A stretch of DNA of 64,000 nucleotides from Corynebacterium epidermidicanis (GCF_001021025.1 NZ_CP011541.1:744001-808000), one strand, 5' to 3'; positions 36,350-45,755 are shown, counted from the stretch's first letter. A program made the numbers and translations. Notes: generated by a model from the sequence alone, not told the origin.

Positions 36350-36379
36350 ACGCTACTGTGGTTGTGATTCAGTTGTCAA
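36350..36379 (-). promoter_or_regulatory. predicted promoter of the TetR-DoxX operon
   Basis: On the minus strand, TTGACA (36374-36379), an 18-base spacer, and TAGCGT (36350-36355). Seven bases separate the -10 from the A of the ATG at 36342. Confidence 0.45.
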
Positions 36380-36425
36380 AAGATTGATGAATCGAATGCT
36401 GATTGTTCGCACTACAATCACTCCC

Positions 36426-37253
36426 ATGCCCGAAGGTGATTCCGTCTATCAGCTCTCTAAGCGTCTGCAGTTTATGGTCGGGCGCGAGGTCGTCGATACG
36501 AGCCTGCGCACCCCGAGCACCGCGCTGGAGACCTTCACCGGCCTGACCGTCGACGCCGTGTGGCCCTACGGCAAGCACCTGTTCATGCAGTTCGGGGAGC
36601 GGAAAATCCTGCACACGCACCTGAAGATGGAGGGCACCTGGTCTATCCATCGGCGTGGCGACAAGTGGCGCAAACCCGGACACAAAGCGCGGGTCGTCCT
36701 CACCCTCGCAGACCCGGTCGGTCCCATCGAAGTCGTTGGGTTTGAGCTGGGGCTTGTCGACGTCTTCCCGGCGAACATGTACGTCGACCGCATGGGCTAC
36801 CTCGGTCCCGATATTCTCTACCCAGATTGGGAGGAATACGGCCGTGACGAGGCCCTACGTCGGATTCTCCAGCACCCCGAACGGCCGATCGGCACGGCAC
36901 TGCTCGATCAGAAGAATGTCGCTGGCATCGGAAATGAGTATCGGGCCGAGGTGTGTTTCCTCGCGGGCGTGCATCCGGCGACCCCGGTCAGTCAGGTGGA
37001 TGTGGGGCAGTTCCTTGATATCTCGCGACGCATCATGTGGGCGAATCGAAATTCGCCGATCCGCGTCACCACTGGGGTAAAACGGGCAGGGGAGAATGGC
37101 TACGTGTTCGGCCGAAACAACAAACCCTGCCGACGGTGCGGCACGCTCATCACGAAGGCGAGCCTAGGGGGCACTGAGTTCGACGAGCTCGAGCGGATTA
37201 TCTGGTGGTGTCCGACGTGCCAGCCGTCGAAAAGCTCGCACCTGGAGGGCTAA
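36426..37253 (+). CDS. nei2: DNA glycosylase Nei2 (Fpg/Nei family)
   Basis: 275 aa. Base-excision repair glycosylase/AP lyase for oxidised pyrimidines. The mature N-terminus is MPEGDSVYQLSK: Pro2 is the nucleophile and Glu3 the catalytic acid. HLKMEGTW and LDQKNVAGIGNEYRAEVCFLAGVHP (helix-two-turn-helix) follow. The zinc finger CRRCGTLI...WWCPTCQ is complete. The ATG at 36426 is fixed by the catalytic Pro. MPEGDSV is the Nei rather than Fpg (MPELPEV) signature. It overlaps the DUF1707 gene at the 3' end (convergent, 4 bases). Confidence 0.93.
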   Translation: MPEGDSVYQLSKRLQFMVGREVVDTSLRTPSTALETFTGLTVDAVWPYGKHLFMQFGERKILHTHLKMEGTWSIHRRGDKWRKPGHKARVVLTLADPVGPIEVVGFELGLVDVFPANMYVDRMGYLGPDILYPDWEEYGRDEALRRILQHPERPIGTALLDQKNVAGIGNEYRAEVCFLAGVHPATPVSQVDVGQFLDISRRIMWANRNSPIRVTTGVKRAGENGYVFGRNNKPCRRCGTLITKASLGGTEFDELERIIWWCPTCQPSKSSHLEG

Positions 37254-37723
37254 GAGCCCTCCAGCCGTTTCGCTTGTTCCTGCACCTGCTTGCGTTCGAG
37301 CACTTTGAGTAGCTTTTCTTCTTCCTCGCTGAGCCCGAGGAATTTGCGCGATCCACCCACTGCCATGGGGATCAGCAAGAATGGCACCCAGGCGTAGTTC
37401 AGATTAAAAACAAATTGCAGCACAAGGAAGAGCCCGAAAGCAACAATCCCGGCGCTGGATTCTACTGCCCTAGAGATGTCACGCTTGCGTTTCAAAGTAG
37501 CTAGCTCGGTAGACGCGGATGCAATCGGGGTGGCGGTTGGCATGCCGCCGGGAAGGTCGTCGAAAAGCGGGGTGAGTTCCCCAGCGGTGGTGGCCGTCGC
37601 TGCTTTCCCGCTGCGTTCCTCGAATTCAGTCACGGTCAGGCGCCCCTCGGCGAAGTAGGTGCCGAGCGCTTCCATCGCGCGGGCGCGGTCGGCGTCGGAA
37701 AGACGAATGTTGTCGGCAGGCAT
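37250..37723 (-). CDS. DUF1707 membrane protein
   Basis: 157 aa. The N-terminal DUF1707 domain (about residues 5-60) is IRLSDADRARAMEALGTYFAEGRLTVTEFEERSGKAATATTAGELTPLFDDLPGG, one of the most recognisable actinobacterial domains of unknown function. Two hydrophobic segments follow (AGIVAFGLFLVLQFVFNL and AWVPFLLIPMAVGG), then a charged coiled-coil-like C-tail (SEEEEKLLKVLERKQVQEQAKRL). Inner-membrane protein; the function is not known. Confidence 0.88.
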   Translation of the reverse strand: MPADNIRLSDADRARAMEALGTYFAEGRLTVTEFEERSGKAATATTAGELTPLFDDLPGGMPTATPIASASTELATLKRKRDISRAVESSAGIVAFGLFLVLQFVFNLNYAWVPFLLIPMAVGGSRKFLGLSEEEEKLLKVLERKQVQEQAKRLEGS

Positions 37724-37850
37724 GAAGAAAGTTTAAAGCACTTCGCGGCTAGGTGAATACTTGGCGAATTCTCTTCTCATCAGCGGGCGAAAAACTTGGT
37801 TACGGCCGAAGATGGATGAGTTAGTTTGTTTCGTCTAACCAGGAGAGAGC

Positions 37851-39923
37851 ATGATCCCAAAGTCCAAGCTCGGCACCCTATCTGTGGGTGTCGTTTGCGC
37901 ACTCGCAGCCCAGCACGCAGCAGTAGCGAATGCACAGACCGCGCCGGTGAAGTTCAACGTCACCGCGATCACCGACTTCCACGGCCACTTCGAGCAAACC
38001 ACAAAGAAGACCGGTGAGGTCGTCGACCCGGGTGCTGCCGTGTTGGCGTGCATGGTGCCTAAGCTTGCCGACGGCAATCCCCAGGCATTCGTCTCCTCGG
38101 GAGACAACATTGGCGGGTCCTCATTTTCCTCGGCATTGCTGCAGGACGCCCCAACCATGGAGATGCTGAATGCGATGGGGCTCGAAGCATCCGCGGTGGG
38201 CAACCACGAATTTGATAAGGGATTTTCGGATCTTACCGGTCGGGTCGGTATCAACGGCGATGGCGAAGCGAAGTTCCCTTACCTCGGTGGCAACATCACT
38301 GGCGACAACCCGGACCTGAAGTCTTATGTGGTCAAGGACTTAAACGGCGTGAAAGTGGCGTTCGTCGGTACAGTGACGGACACGACCCCTCAGATCGTGG
38401 CCGCGGACGCCGTCACGGGCCTAAATTTTGCGAACCCGCTCGAAGTGACGAACCAACTGGCAACCGAGTTGAAGAAGTCGGGCGAAGCAGACGTGGTGGT
38501 TGCCCTGATCCACGAAGGAAACCTCACTGCAGCCCAGTTCGGGCCGGACGTTGACGCTGCCCTCGGCGGGCACACCCACCTGGTGGGCAATGAGAAGATC
38601 ACGCGTGCCGACGGCTCGCCGTTCGTGTGGGCACAAGCCGGCAGCTTCGGCCGTAACATCGCTGACCTGGACTTCACGTTTGATCCCGCGACGAAGAAAC
38701 TCATCGATATCCAGTCGCAGGTGGTTGATGCGGCAACCATGATGCAAGAATGCGGTACCACCCCGAATGCGTCGATCCAGGCGATCGTCGATAAGGCAGT
38801 GGCGGCTGCCGCCACCGAGGGCAACCGCGCGGTGACCACCCTCAACCACGACTTCCTTCGTGGACTGAATGAGTCCCAACTGGCCAACCTCATCGCAGAA
38901 GCGACGAAGCAGGGCATCGCGGATAAGACTTCCGTGAAGCCAGATCTTGGCCTGATCAACCCCGGCGGCGTGCGCGCAGACCTCTTTGCCGGAGAGGTGA
39001 CCTACAAGGAAGTCTTCGACGTACAACCTTTTGCTAACGACATGACCTACGCCACCCTCAGTGGCGCTGAGATCAAGCAGGTGCTGGAACAGCAATGGCA
39101 GCCGAAGAACGGCAACGAGACCACCACCATGCTCGGTTGGTCTAACAACTTCTCCTACACCTTCGACGTCACCCGCCCGAAGGGGAACCGCATCACGTCG
39201 ATCAGCGTAGACGGCCAGCCCATCGACCCGACCCGCAACTACGTTGTCGCCGCCGGCGCGTTCCTGCTCAACGGTGGCGATGGCTTCACTGCACTCAAGA
39301 ACGGCACCATGGCCTCGTCCGGGCTTCTCGACGTCGACCTGTTCGCCACCTACCTGTCCGACCACCCAGACGTAACGCCACGCACGTCGCAGGTTGCCAC
39401 GGGAGTGCATTTCGCCAACCAGCCTGAGCCAGGTAAACCGCTGAACATCGAGCTGAACTCGCTGGCTTTAGAGCATGGCGAGTCCGCCACGTCTGTCACA
39501 GCAACCCTAGGTGAGGCAACCAGCAGCGCGCCGATCAACCAAGCCGGCGGTGACGCGAGCGCCGCGACCTTGGGCACCGCCACCCTCACCCTAAATGTTC
39601 CTGCTGACCTGCGAGGAATCCAGATGGTGACCATCACGACCGATGCCGGTACGAAGGTGATGGTTCCTATCGACCTCGGCGCAGGCGCACCCGCCGAACC
39701 GACCAAACCAGGTGACAACAAACTGACGCAGCCAGGGGGAGTGGACGGCTCCATTATGGCTGTCAAGATCGGCTCTGGCTTGATTATGGGAGTCGGGTTG
39801 CTGTTCTCGGCGTTGGTCGGCATCGGAATTTCGATGAACCCAGCTAAGTCCGCGCAAGTCCGGGAAGCTATCGACAGGGCGATCAGGGAATTCCAGTCCC
39901 GCATCGCGGCGATGTCCCACTAA
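37851..39923 (+). CDS. secreted 5'-nucleotidase / UshA-like metallophosphatase
   Basis: 690 aa. A signal peptide (residues 1-28, cut after VANA) precedes a calcineurin-like phosphatase domain with ITDFHGHFEQ, SSGDNIGGS, AVGNHEFDKGF and GGHTHLVG metal-binding motifs. The 5'-nucleotidase C-terminal domain spans about residues 330-520 (NPGGVRADLFAGEVTYKEVFDVQPFAND, FLLNGGDGFTAL). A Pro/Thr-rich linker and one transmembrane helix near residue 650 (MAVKIGSGLIMGVGLLFSALVGIGI) with a basic tail anchor it to the membrane. The likely role is phosphate and nucleoside scavenging from nucleotides. It stands alone, with AGGAGAG before the ATG. Confidence 0.9.
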   Translation: MIPKSKLGTLSVGVVCALAAQHAAVANAQTAPVKFNVTAITDFHGHFEQTTKKTGEVVDPGAAVLACMVPKLADGNPQAFVSSGDNIGGSSFSSALLQDAPTMEMLNAMGLEASAVGNHEFDKGFSDLTGRVGINGDGEAKFPYLGGNITGDNPDLKSYVVKDLNGVKVAFVGTVTDTTPQIVAADAVTGLNFANPLEVTNQLATELKKSGEADVVVALIHEGNLTAAQFGPDVDAALGGHTHLVGNEKITRADGSPFVWAQAGSFGRNIADLDFTFDPATKKLIDIQSQVVDAATMMQECGTTPNASIQAIVDKAVAAAATEGNRAVTTLNHDFLRGLNESQLANLIAEATKQGIADKTSVKPDLGLINPGGVRADLFAGEVTYKEVFDVQPFANDMTYATLSGAEIKQVLEQQWQPKNGNETTTMLGWSNNFSYTFDVTRPKGNRITSISVDGQPIDPTRNYVVAAGAFLLNGGDGFTALKNGTMASSGLLDVDLFATYLSDHPDVTPRTSQVATGVHFANQPEPGKPLNIELNSLALEHGESATSVTATLGEATSSAPINQAGGDASAATLGTATLTLNVPADLRGIQMVTITTDAGTKVMVPIDLGAGAPAEPTKPGDNKLTQPGGVDGSIMAVKIGSGLIMGVGLLFSALVGIGISMNPAKSAQVREAIDRAIREFQSRIAAMSH

Positions 39924-39962
39924 CTTCGGCAGCGTTCCAGAATCCGTCCTAGTGTGGAGGGC

Positions 39963-40376
39963 ATGAAAACTCTCCTCAATATTGTGTGGTTCCTTTTCGG
40001 CGGGTTCTGGCTCGCACTGTCCTACTATCTGGCTGGGATCGTCGCGTGTTTGTTCATCGTGACCATCCCAGCCGGCGTGGCAAGCTTCCGCATCGCAAAC
40101 TACATGCTGTGGCCGTTTGGCCGGACGGTAGTGGCACCTACCGGCGGTGGCACGACGATGGGAGCGATCGCTAACGTCATCTGGTTCCTGGTCGCCGGAG
40201 TGTGGCTAGCGATCAACCATGTGATTACCGCTTGCGCCCTGGCTGTCACCATCGTCGGCATTCCGTTTGCCTGGGCCAACATCAAGTTGATCCCGATCAC
40301 CTGCTTCCCATTTGGCAAGCAGATCGTCTCCGGCGACCGCATCCCATTCGGCTACGAACCGATGATCAAGATGTAG
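39963..40376 (+). CDS. YccF-family (DUF307) membrane protein
   Basis: 137 aa, two repeats of a YccF domain. Each has NxVWF(L) at the start of a hydrophobic hairpin: LLNIVWFLFGGFWLALSYYLAGI and IANVIWFLVAGVWLAINHVITACALAVTIVGIPFAWANIKL. The conserved polar hairpin PFGRTVV/PFGKQIV follows each. About four transmembrane helices. The function is unknown. GGAGG lies very close to the ATG at 39963; the GTG at 39954 is an alternative start. It overlaps the convergent DedA gene by 11 bases. Confidence 0.85.
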   Translation: MKTLLNIVWFLFGGFWLALSYYLAGIVACLFIVTIPAGVASFRIANYMLWPFGRTVVAPTGGGTTMGAIANVIWFLVAGVWLAINHVITACALAVTIVGIPFAWANIKLIPITCFPFGKQIVSGDRIPFGYEPMIKM

Positions 40377-41004
40377 TTTTCCTTCTGCGCCGGGCTTTTC
40401 GACGTTCCTTTCGGCGCCACATCCGGTAGACCACATAGGAGATAGCCGCAGCGATAATTGCGTATATCACCGTTGAATACTTGTCGATAACGTCGGAAAC
40501 CACATGGTAACGTTCGCCAAGCCACATTCCCAGTCCGATGAGCACTGCATTCCAGAGCAGAGAGCCTGCTGCGGTTAACATGGTGAACTTCGGTAGGCTC
40601 ATGCGGTCGATACCAGCTGGAATGCTGATCAATGATCGAACACCGGGAATGAGACGTGCGAAGAAGACGGACCACTGCCCGTGTTGTTGAAACCAATCCA
40701 GCGAGTTGTCTACATCTTCCGGTTCCGTGAGCCACATCCAGTCCGCGATCTGGCGAAGCCGCTGTGCTCCAAACTTCGCACCCACCCAGTAGAGCAGCAG
40801 GGCGCCAAGAATAGAGCCCACCGTTGCCCAGACAAGGGCAGCGATAAAGTTCATCCCGCCCTGTCCGACGGTGAATCCCGCTAGTGGAAGTATCAATTCG
40901 GACGGGATGGGTGGAAAAATGTTCTCGAGGAAGATCGCAATTCCCACTCCAGGCGCGCCCAGCGCGCCCATGAGTGATACGACCCAGTCAATGAGTTTCT
41001 GCAT
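40366..41004 (-). CDS. DedA-family membrane protein
   Basis: 212 aa, four or more transmembrane helices. Signature FLENIFPPIPSELILPLAGFTVGQG near residue 25 and FFARLIPGVRSLISIPAGIDRMSLPKF near residue 115, the re-entrant loops of the DedA/VTT family that carry the Glu and Arg important for function. DedA proteins act in recycling undecaprenyl phosphate and phospholipids across the membrane. The C-tail is very basic (RMWRRKERRKARRRRK). A stand-alone gene. Confidence 0.88.
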   Translation of the reverse strand: MQKLIDWVVSLMGALGAPGVGIAIFLENIFPPIPSELILPLAGFTVGQGGMNFIAALVWATVGSILGALLLYWVGAKFGAQRLRQIADWMWLTEPEDVDNSLDWFQQHGQWSVFFARLIPGVRSLISIPAGIDRMSLPKFTMLTAAGSLLWNAVLIGLGMWLGERYHVVSDVIDKYSTVIYAIIAAAISYVVYRMWRRKERRKARRRRKTTS

Positions 41005-41029
41005 ATGTCAGAGCGATGTCACGCTTTCG

Positions 41030-42670
41030 CTAACGCTTCGCGCGGTACCACTCGATCAGCGCGTCGGTGGAGGTATCGCCTGAGTCGACGGTTTGGGCGC
41101 CGGTAACTGCCGGGAGCAGGTCCCCGGCCTGCTTCTTACCGAGCTCCACGCCCCACTGGTCGAAGGAGTTGATGTCCCACAGCACGCCTTGCACGAAGGT
41201 GATGTGCTCGTAGAGTGCGATCAAGGCGCCCAAAATGGCTGGAGTGAGCTCCTCCGCCAGAATGGTGGTGGTTGGGCGGTTGCCTGGCATGACCTTGTGG
41301 TTGACCAGCTCGGCCGGAACACCTTCGGCAGCGATCTCCTCGGCGTTCTTGCCAAAAGCGAGGACCTTAGTCTGCGCGAAGAAGTTGGACATGAGCAGAT
41401 CATGCATGGAACCGGTGCCGTCGGCGGTGACGAGGTCCTGCTTCGGGCGCGCGAATCCGATGAAGTCAGCCGGGATCAGGCGGGTGCCTTGGTGCATGAG
41501 TTGGAAGAAGGCGTGCTGGCCGTTAGTGCCTGGTTCGCCCCAGTAGATTTCGCCAGTCGGTGCAGTGACGGCGCTGCCGTCGTGACGCACGGACTTGCCA
41601 TTGGACTCCATCGTGAGCTGCTGCAGGTAGGCCGGGAAGCGGGAAAGGTCCTCAGAGTAGGGCAGCACCGCGTGGGTGTCGGCGCCGAAGAAGTCGGTGT
41701 ACCAGACGCCGAGCAACCCCATGAGGACAGGAACGTTGTGGGCGAATGGGGTGGTGCGGAAGTGTTCGTCCATGGCGTGGAAGCCGCCGAGGAACCGCAT
41801 GAAGTCCATTGGGCCGATGACGGCCATGAGGGACAGGCCAATGGCGGAATCCACGGAGTAGCGGCCGCCTACCCAGTCCCAGAACCCAAACATGTTGTTG
41901 GTATCAATACCGAACTCGGCTACTTTTTCCGCGTTGGTCGACACCGCGACGAAGTGCTTGGCAATAGCGGACTCGTCGCCGTCGAATTGCTCGAGCAACC
42001 AGCGCTTGGCGGCGTGTGCGTTGGCCAGCGTTTCTTGGGTGGTAAACGTCTTGGACGCGATGACGAACAGGGTGGAGTGTGGGTCCAGCTCATCGAGGGT
42101 AGCCACCATATCCGCGGGGTCAACATTGGAGACGAACTTCGCATTGATCCCGGCAACTGCGTAGTGGCGCAGTGCCTTGACGGCCATGGCTGGGCCGAGG
42201 TCGGAGCCACCGATGCCAATGTTGACGACGGTCTTGATGGTGTGGCCGGTGTGGCCGAGCCACTCGCCGGAACGCAAGGCGTGCGCGAAGTCCCGCATGC
42301 GTCCGAGTACCTCGTGGACATCCGCGGCGACATCTTGGCCATCCACCTGGAAGTCTTCCTCAACTGGCTTGCGCAGTGCGGTGTGGAGTACCGCCCGATC
42401 TTCGGTGTTGTTGATGTGGACGCCGTTGAACATCTCCTCGATGCGCGACTGCAGCTGTGCAGCTTCCGCGAGGGCGATGAGCTTGTCGACAGCCTCGGCG
42501 TCAACGAGGTTCTTGGAGAGATCCACCCGCAGACCTGCCGCATCAAACGTGAGCTCTTGGGCACGCTTCGGGTTGGTGGCGAAGAGCTCGCGGAGCGTGG
42601 TGGCGTCGATGCTGGCCTTGTGTGCCTGCAGCGCGGCCCATTCAGCGGTCGAAGTGACGTCGAAAGACAT
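41030..42670 (-). CDS. pgi: glucose-6-phosphate isomerase
   Basis: 546 aa. Interconverts glucose-6-phosphate and fructose-6-phosphate. Family marks are [17 protein letters not shown] (phosphate binding), [42 protein letters not shown] with the catalytic Arg region, [15 protein letters not shown], and [21 protein letters not shown] with the catalytic Glu/His. The length is normal and there is a single start. The chorismate mutase gene upstream is on the same strand, 80 bases away. Confidence 0.97.
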   Translation of the reverse strand: MSFDVTSTAEWAALQAHKASIDATTLRELFATNPKRAQELTFDAAGLRVDLSKNLVDAEAVDKLIALAEAAQLQSRIEEMFNGVHINNTEDRAVLHTALRKPVEEDFQVDGQDVAADVHEVLGRMRDFAHALRSGEWLGHTGHTIKTVVNIGIGGSDLGPAMAVKALRHYAVAGINAKFVSNVDPADMVATLDELDPHSTLFVIASKTFTTQETLANAHAAKRWLLEQFDGDESAIAKHFVAVSTNAEKVAEFGIDTNNMFGFWDWVGGRYSVDSAIGLSLMAVIGPMDFMRFLGGFHAMDEHFRTTPFAHNVPVLMGLLGVWYTDFFGADTHAVLPYSEDLSRFPAYLQQLTMESNGKSVRHDGSAVTAPTGEIYWGEPGTNGQHAFFQLMHQGTRLIPADFIGFARPKQDLVTADGTGSMHDLLMSNFFAQTKVLAFGKNAEEIAAEGVPAELVNHKVMPGNRPTTTILAEELTPAILGALIALYEHITFVQGVLWDINSFDQWGVELGKKQAGDLLPAVTGAQTVDSGDTSTDALIEWYRAKR

Positions 42671-42750
42671 GGGATCTCCCCTTGATAGTGGTCAGTAGAT
42701 CTAACCCTGTCCAGGGTAGTCGCGTTCGCACCTTCGTGCTGGCCTCGACC

Positions 42751-43050
42751 TCAGCCCAGTTTGCCGCGTCCCATCCGCAACAAAATGGCTGCGAGAGCGG
42801 GCCCTTCTTCGCCGATCTCGTCGCGGAACCGGTTGATAATCGCTACTTCGCGGGTATGGACCAGCCGGGTCCCACCAGAACCCATGCGGGTGCGGCCGAC
42901 TGCTTTGGAGACGGCCGCGCGCCGCTTTACTGCATCGAGGATGATGCCATCGAGACGGTTGATTTCCTCGCGATATTGCTGGATTTCGGCATCGGATAGC
43001 GGATCGTCGGTACCCGACGGCATGCGGATTTCGAAATCAGGACTGGACAT
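42751..43050 (-). CDS. AroQ-type chorismate mutase
   Basis: 99 aa, helical AroQ fold (AroQ-delta in actinobacteria). Chorismate to prephenate for Phe/Tyr synthesis. IQQYREEINRLDGIILDAVKRRAAVSKAVGRTR is helix 1 with the active-site Arg/Lys residues, and TREVAIINRFRDEIGEEGPALAAILLRMGRG is the C-terminal helix. The actinobacterial enzyme has low intrinsic activity until bound by DAHP synthase; whether that holds here is inference. It lies between pgi and the divergent pcrA. Confidence 0.9.
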   Translation of the reverse strand: MSSPDFEIRMPSGTDDPLSDAEIQQYREEINRLDGIILDAVKRRAAVSKAVGRTRMGSGGTRLVHTREVAIINRFRDEIGEEGPALAAILLRMGRGKLG

Positions 43051-43076
43051 AGCAGTCCATCATAGTCGTTGAGCTG

Positions 43077-43099
43077 TATGTTCGAATGAAGTGTTCGAA
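43077..43099. promoter_or_regulatory. double TTCGAA motif upstream of pcrA
   Basis: TATGTTCGAATGA followed by GTGTTCGAA: two TTCGAA palindromes 13 bases apart, 33 bases before the pcrA start. The pair TCGAA-N5-TGTTCGA resembles the corynebacterial LexA (SOS) box but is one base too long. The first 13 bases also occur upstream of the DUF222-HNH gene (26645-26657). Confidence 0.35.
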
Positions 43100-43131
43100 G
43101 TGTCGGGGGTACCAGTTAAGCTAGGGACATC

Positions 43132-45678
43132 ATGATGAATTCAGCCTCTCCGTTTTCGGGTAATCAGCGTGTCACACGTCCATCAGAGCCGGCGGCCGAC
43201 CGGGCGTCGATAAGCTCTGCTGACGCCTTCGGCTCAGTGGAGGATCTCACTGCGGGTTTGAACCCGCAGCAAAAAGCTGCCGTCGAGCATCGTGGCGTGC
43301 CGCTGTTGATCGTGGCGGGCGCCGGGTCGGGCAAAACCGCGGTGCTCACCCGGCGCATCGCGTACCTGCTGCGCGGTGGGGTGCATCCGAGCCAGATCCT
43401 GGCTATTACGTTCACCAACAAAGCCGCCAATGAAATGCGCGAGCGTGTGATGGGGCTGGTGGGTCCGGTCGCGGAACGGATGTGGGTCTCGACGTTCCAC
43501 TCGACCTGCGTGCGCATCCTGCGGCAGCAAGCTGCGCTTGTCGACGGCCTGAACACGAACTTCACCATTTATGACTCCGACGACTCCAAGCGATTGCTAA
43601 CGATGATCGCGAAGGACATGCAGCTCGACGCGAAACGCTTCAGTGCCCGCGGCCTGGCCACGGCGATCTCGAATCACAAAAATGAGCTGGTGGGCGTGGC
43701 GCAGGCCCAGGAGGAGGCTGGGGGAGAGCCGTATGCCACCACGGTCGCGACGGTCTACGGTGAGTACCAACGTCGCCTCCGGGCCGCCAACGCGGTTGAT
43801 TTCGATGACCTGATCGGCGAGGTAGTCCGCATTTTCCAGGAGCACCCAGAGGTAGCCGATCACTACCGCAGGCGCTTCCGCCACGTGCTCATTGACGAAT
43901 ACCAGGACACCAACCACGCCCAATACGTCCTGGTTTCCCTCCTCGTCGGCCGCCCTTCGACCGATCCTTTTGCGGTGCCACCTGCCGAACTCGCAGTGGT
44001 GGGCGATGCCGACCAGTCAATCTATGCCTTCCGTGGTGCCACCATCCGCAACATCGAAGAATTTGAGCACGACTATCCGGAAGCACGGACCATCCTGCTC
44101 GAGCAAAATTATCGTTCCACTCAGACGATTCTGTCCGCTGCAAACGCGGTGATCTCCCAGAATGAGAACCGTCGGGAAAAGAAACTATGGACCGCGCTGG
44201 GCGAAGGAGAGCCGATCATCGGTTACGTCGCCGACAACGAGCACGACGAGGCGCGTTTCGTGTCCGCCGAAATCGATTCCTTGGTGGATTCCGGGATGAA
44301 TTTTGGTGACATCGCCATCATGTACCGCACCAACAATTCCTCCCGCGCGCTGGAAGATGTGTTCATGCGGGCAGGAATCCCATACAAGGTGGTCGGAGGC
44401 ACCCGCTTCTACGAGCGTAAAGAAATCCGCGACATCGTCGCTTACCTGCGTGTGTTGGACAATCCCGGCGACGAGATGTCGCTGCGTCGTATCATCAACA
44501 CACCGCGACGAGGAATCGGCGACCGCGCGCTCGCATTCATCGCCCTCCACGCCGAAAACACCGGGATTTCCTTCGCCGAGGCGCTTGTCGACGCCGCGAA
44601 CGGCGACGTCACCATGCTGGGCGGGCGGGGGCGTAATGCCGTGGCCAAATTCGTAGACATGATGAACGGTTTGCGCGAGCAAGCCAGCACCCGCATTGAC
44701 TCAGTGACCCAGCTACCGAACATTGGCGCGGTGGTCTCCGATGTTCTCGACGTCACAGGCTACAAGGCGGAGCTGGAGGCGTCTAACGATCCACAGGACG
44801 GCGCACGACTCGACAACCTCAATGAGTTGGTGTCCATCGCGCGGGAGTTTTCTTCGGAGGCAGCTAACTTGCTTGCTTTCGAAGAAATGGATGGCGAGAC
44901 CTATGACCCGGAGGAAGGTGAGCCGGCGCCGGGGTCTTTGCAGGCGTTCCTCGAACGCGTCTCCCTGGTTGCTGACGCTGACCAGATCCCGGACAACGAT
45001 GAAGCCAGCCAGGGCGTGGTCACCTTAATGACGCTCCACACTGCAAAGGGACTCGAGTTTCCGGTGGTTTTTGTTACCGGCTGGGAGGACGGACAGTTCC
45101 CGCATTTGCGGGCGCTGGGCGACGCCAAAGAGTTGGCAGAAGAACGCCGCCTAGCCTATGTAGGCATTACGCGCGCCCGACAGCGCCTGTACCTGACCAG
45201 AACGATGCTGCGCAGCTCCTGGGGCAATCCGGTAGCACATCCGGCCTCCCGATTCTTGAGTGAGATCCCGTCGGACCTCATCGACTGGAAACGGGAAGAG
45301 CCCGAAAACTCTTATGGGGCCGGCTGGGGCGCTGGCGGGTCTGGTGGCTCCGGCTGGGGCGCTGGCGGGTCTAGCTGGGGCGCTGGCGGGTCTAGCTGGG
45401 GTAGTGCCGGGACTGGGCTTGGTAGCGACGGCTGGAATTCCGGTGGCCGAGGTGCACGCGGGGCACAGTCAAAGAAACCAACTTTGCCGAAGGCACCAAA
45501 GAAGAACAACAATCTCACTTTGGTAGCTGGGGACCGGGTTGTGCACGAAAAGTACGGGCTCGGCACGGTGGTCTCCTGTGAGGGGACGGGGCCACGGGCA
45601 ACGGCGATTATCGACTTCGGCTCGGCAGGGACCGTGCGGTTGATGCTGATCGGCGGGGTGCCGATGGAAAAGCTCTAG
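43132..45678 (+). CDS. pcrA: ATP-dependent DNA helicase PcrA/UvrD
   Basis: 848 aa superfamily-1 3'-5' helicase for repair and removal of RecA/RNA-polymerase roadblocks. Motifs: Q-motif LNPQQKAAVEH, Walker A VAGAGSGKTAVLTRRIAYLL (about residue 62-80), motif Ia ILAITFTNKAANEMRERV, II VLIDEYQDTNHAQY, III GDADQSIYAFRGA, IV LLEQNYRST, V LMTLHTAKGLEFPVVFVTGWEDG and VI RRLAYVGITRARQRLYLT. Near residues 725-785 lies a Gly/Ser/Trp-rich linker with repeated GWGAGGS. The last 60 residues form the UvrD C-terminal Tudor-like domain (GDRVVHEKYGLGTVV). A second ATG lies one codon downstream. Confidence 0.95.
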   Translation: MMNSASPFSGNQRVTRPSEPAADRASISSADAFGSVEDLTAGLNPQQKAAVEHRGVPLLIVAGAGSGKTAVLTRRIAYLLRGGVHPSQILAITFTNKAANEMRERVMGLVGPVAERMWVSTFHSTCVRILRQQAALVDGLNTNFTIYDSDDSKRLLTMIAKDMQLDAKRFSARGLATAISNHKNELVGVAQAQEEAGGEPYATTVATVYGEYQRRLRAANAVDFDDLIGEVVRIFQEHPEVADHYRRRFRHVLIDEYQDTNHAQYVLVSLLVGRPSTDPFAVPPAELAVVGDADQSIYAFRGATIRNIEEFEHDYPEARTILLEQNYRSTQTILSAANAVISQNENRREKKLWTALGEGEPIIGYVADNEHDEARFVSAEIDSLVDSGMNFGDIAIMYRTNNSSRALEDVFMRAGIPYKVVGGTRFYERKEIRDIVAYLRVLDNPGDEMSLRRIINTPRRGIGDRALAFIALHAENTGISFAEALVDAANGDVTMLGGRGRNAVAKFVDMMNGLREQASTRIDSVTQLPNIGAVVSDVLDVTGYKAELEASNDPQDGARLDNLNELVSIAREFSSEAANLLAFEEMDGETYDPEEGEPAPGSLQAFLERVSLVADADQIPDNDEASQGVVTLMTLHTAKGLEFPVVFVTGWEDGQFPHLRALGDAKELAEERRLAYVGITRARQRLYLTRTMLRSSWGNPVAHPASRFLSEIPSDLIDWKREEPENSYGAGWGAGGSGGSGWGAGGSSWGAGGSSWGSAGTGLGSDGWNSGGRGARGAQSKKPTLPKAPKKNNNLTLVAGDRVVHEKYGLGTVVSCEGTGPRATAIIDFGSAGTVRLMLIGGVPMEKL
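45319..45405 (+). repeat. 21-bp coding repeat in the PcrA linker
   Basis: Units of GGCTGGGGCGCTGGCGGGTC(T), encoding GWGAGGS, recur four times with two Ser-containing variants (AGCTGGGGC...). It lies within pcrA and is likely to vary in length by slippage. Confidence 0.75.
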
Positions 45679-45694
45679 CTGTTCCGGACAGCAA

Positions 45695-45737
45695 AAACCT
45701 CCTTGGAGGCGCCGATCAAGCGCTTGCAAGGAGGTTT
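45695..45737. terminator. bidirectional terminator between pcrA and the M23 peptidase
   Basis: AAACCTCCTTG (45695-45705) and CAAGGAGGTTT (45727-45737) are perfect complements between two convergent genes. The A/T-rich ends supply short U-tracts on either strand. Confidence 0.78.
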
Positions 45738-45755
45738 CTGGCCTAGCGTAAAGCT

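Noticed and set aside
40470..40500. Counting ACTTGTCGATAACG as a copy of the dispersed 11-mer
   Set aside because: It differs at two positions; I counted only exact matches and listed the fifth-base variants apart.
41093..42685. 530-codon plus-strand frame over pgi
   Set aside because: Mirror frame of pgi with low-complexity Val/Glu/Gly composition and no ribosome-binding site or family motif.
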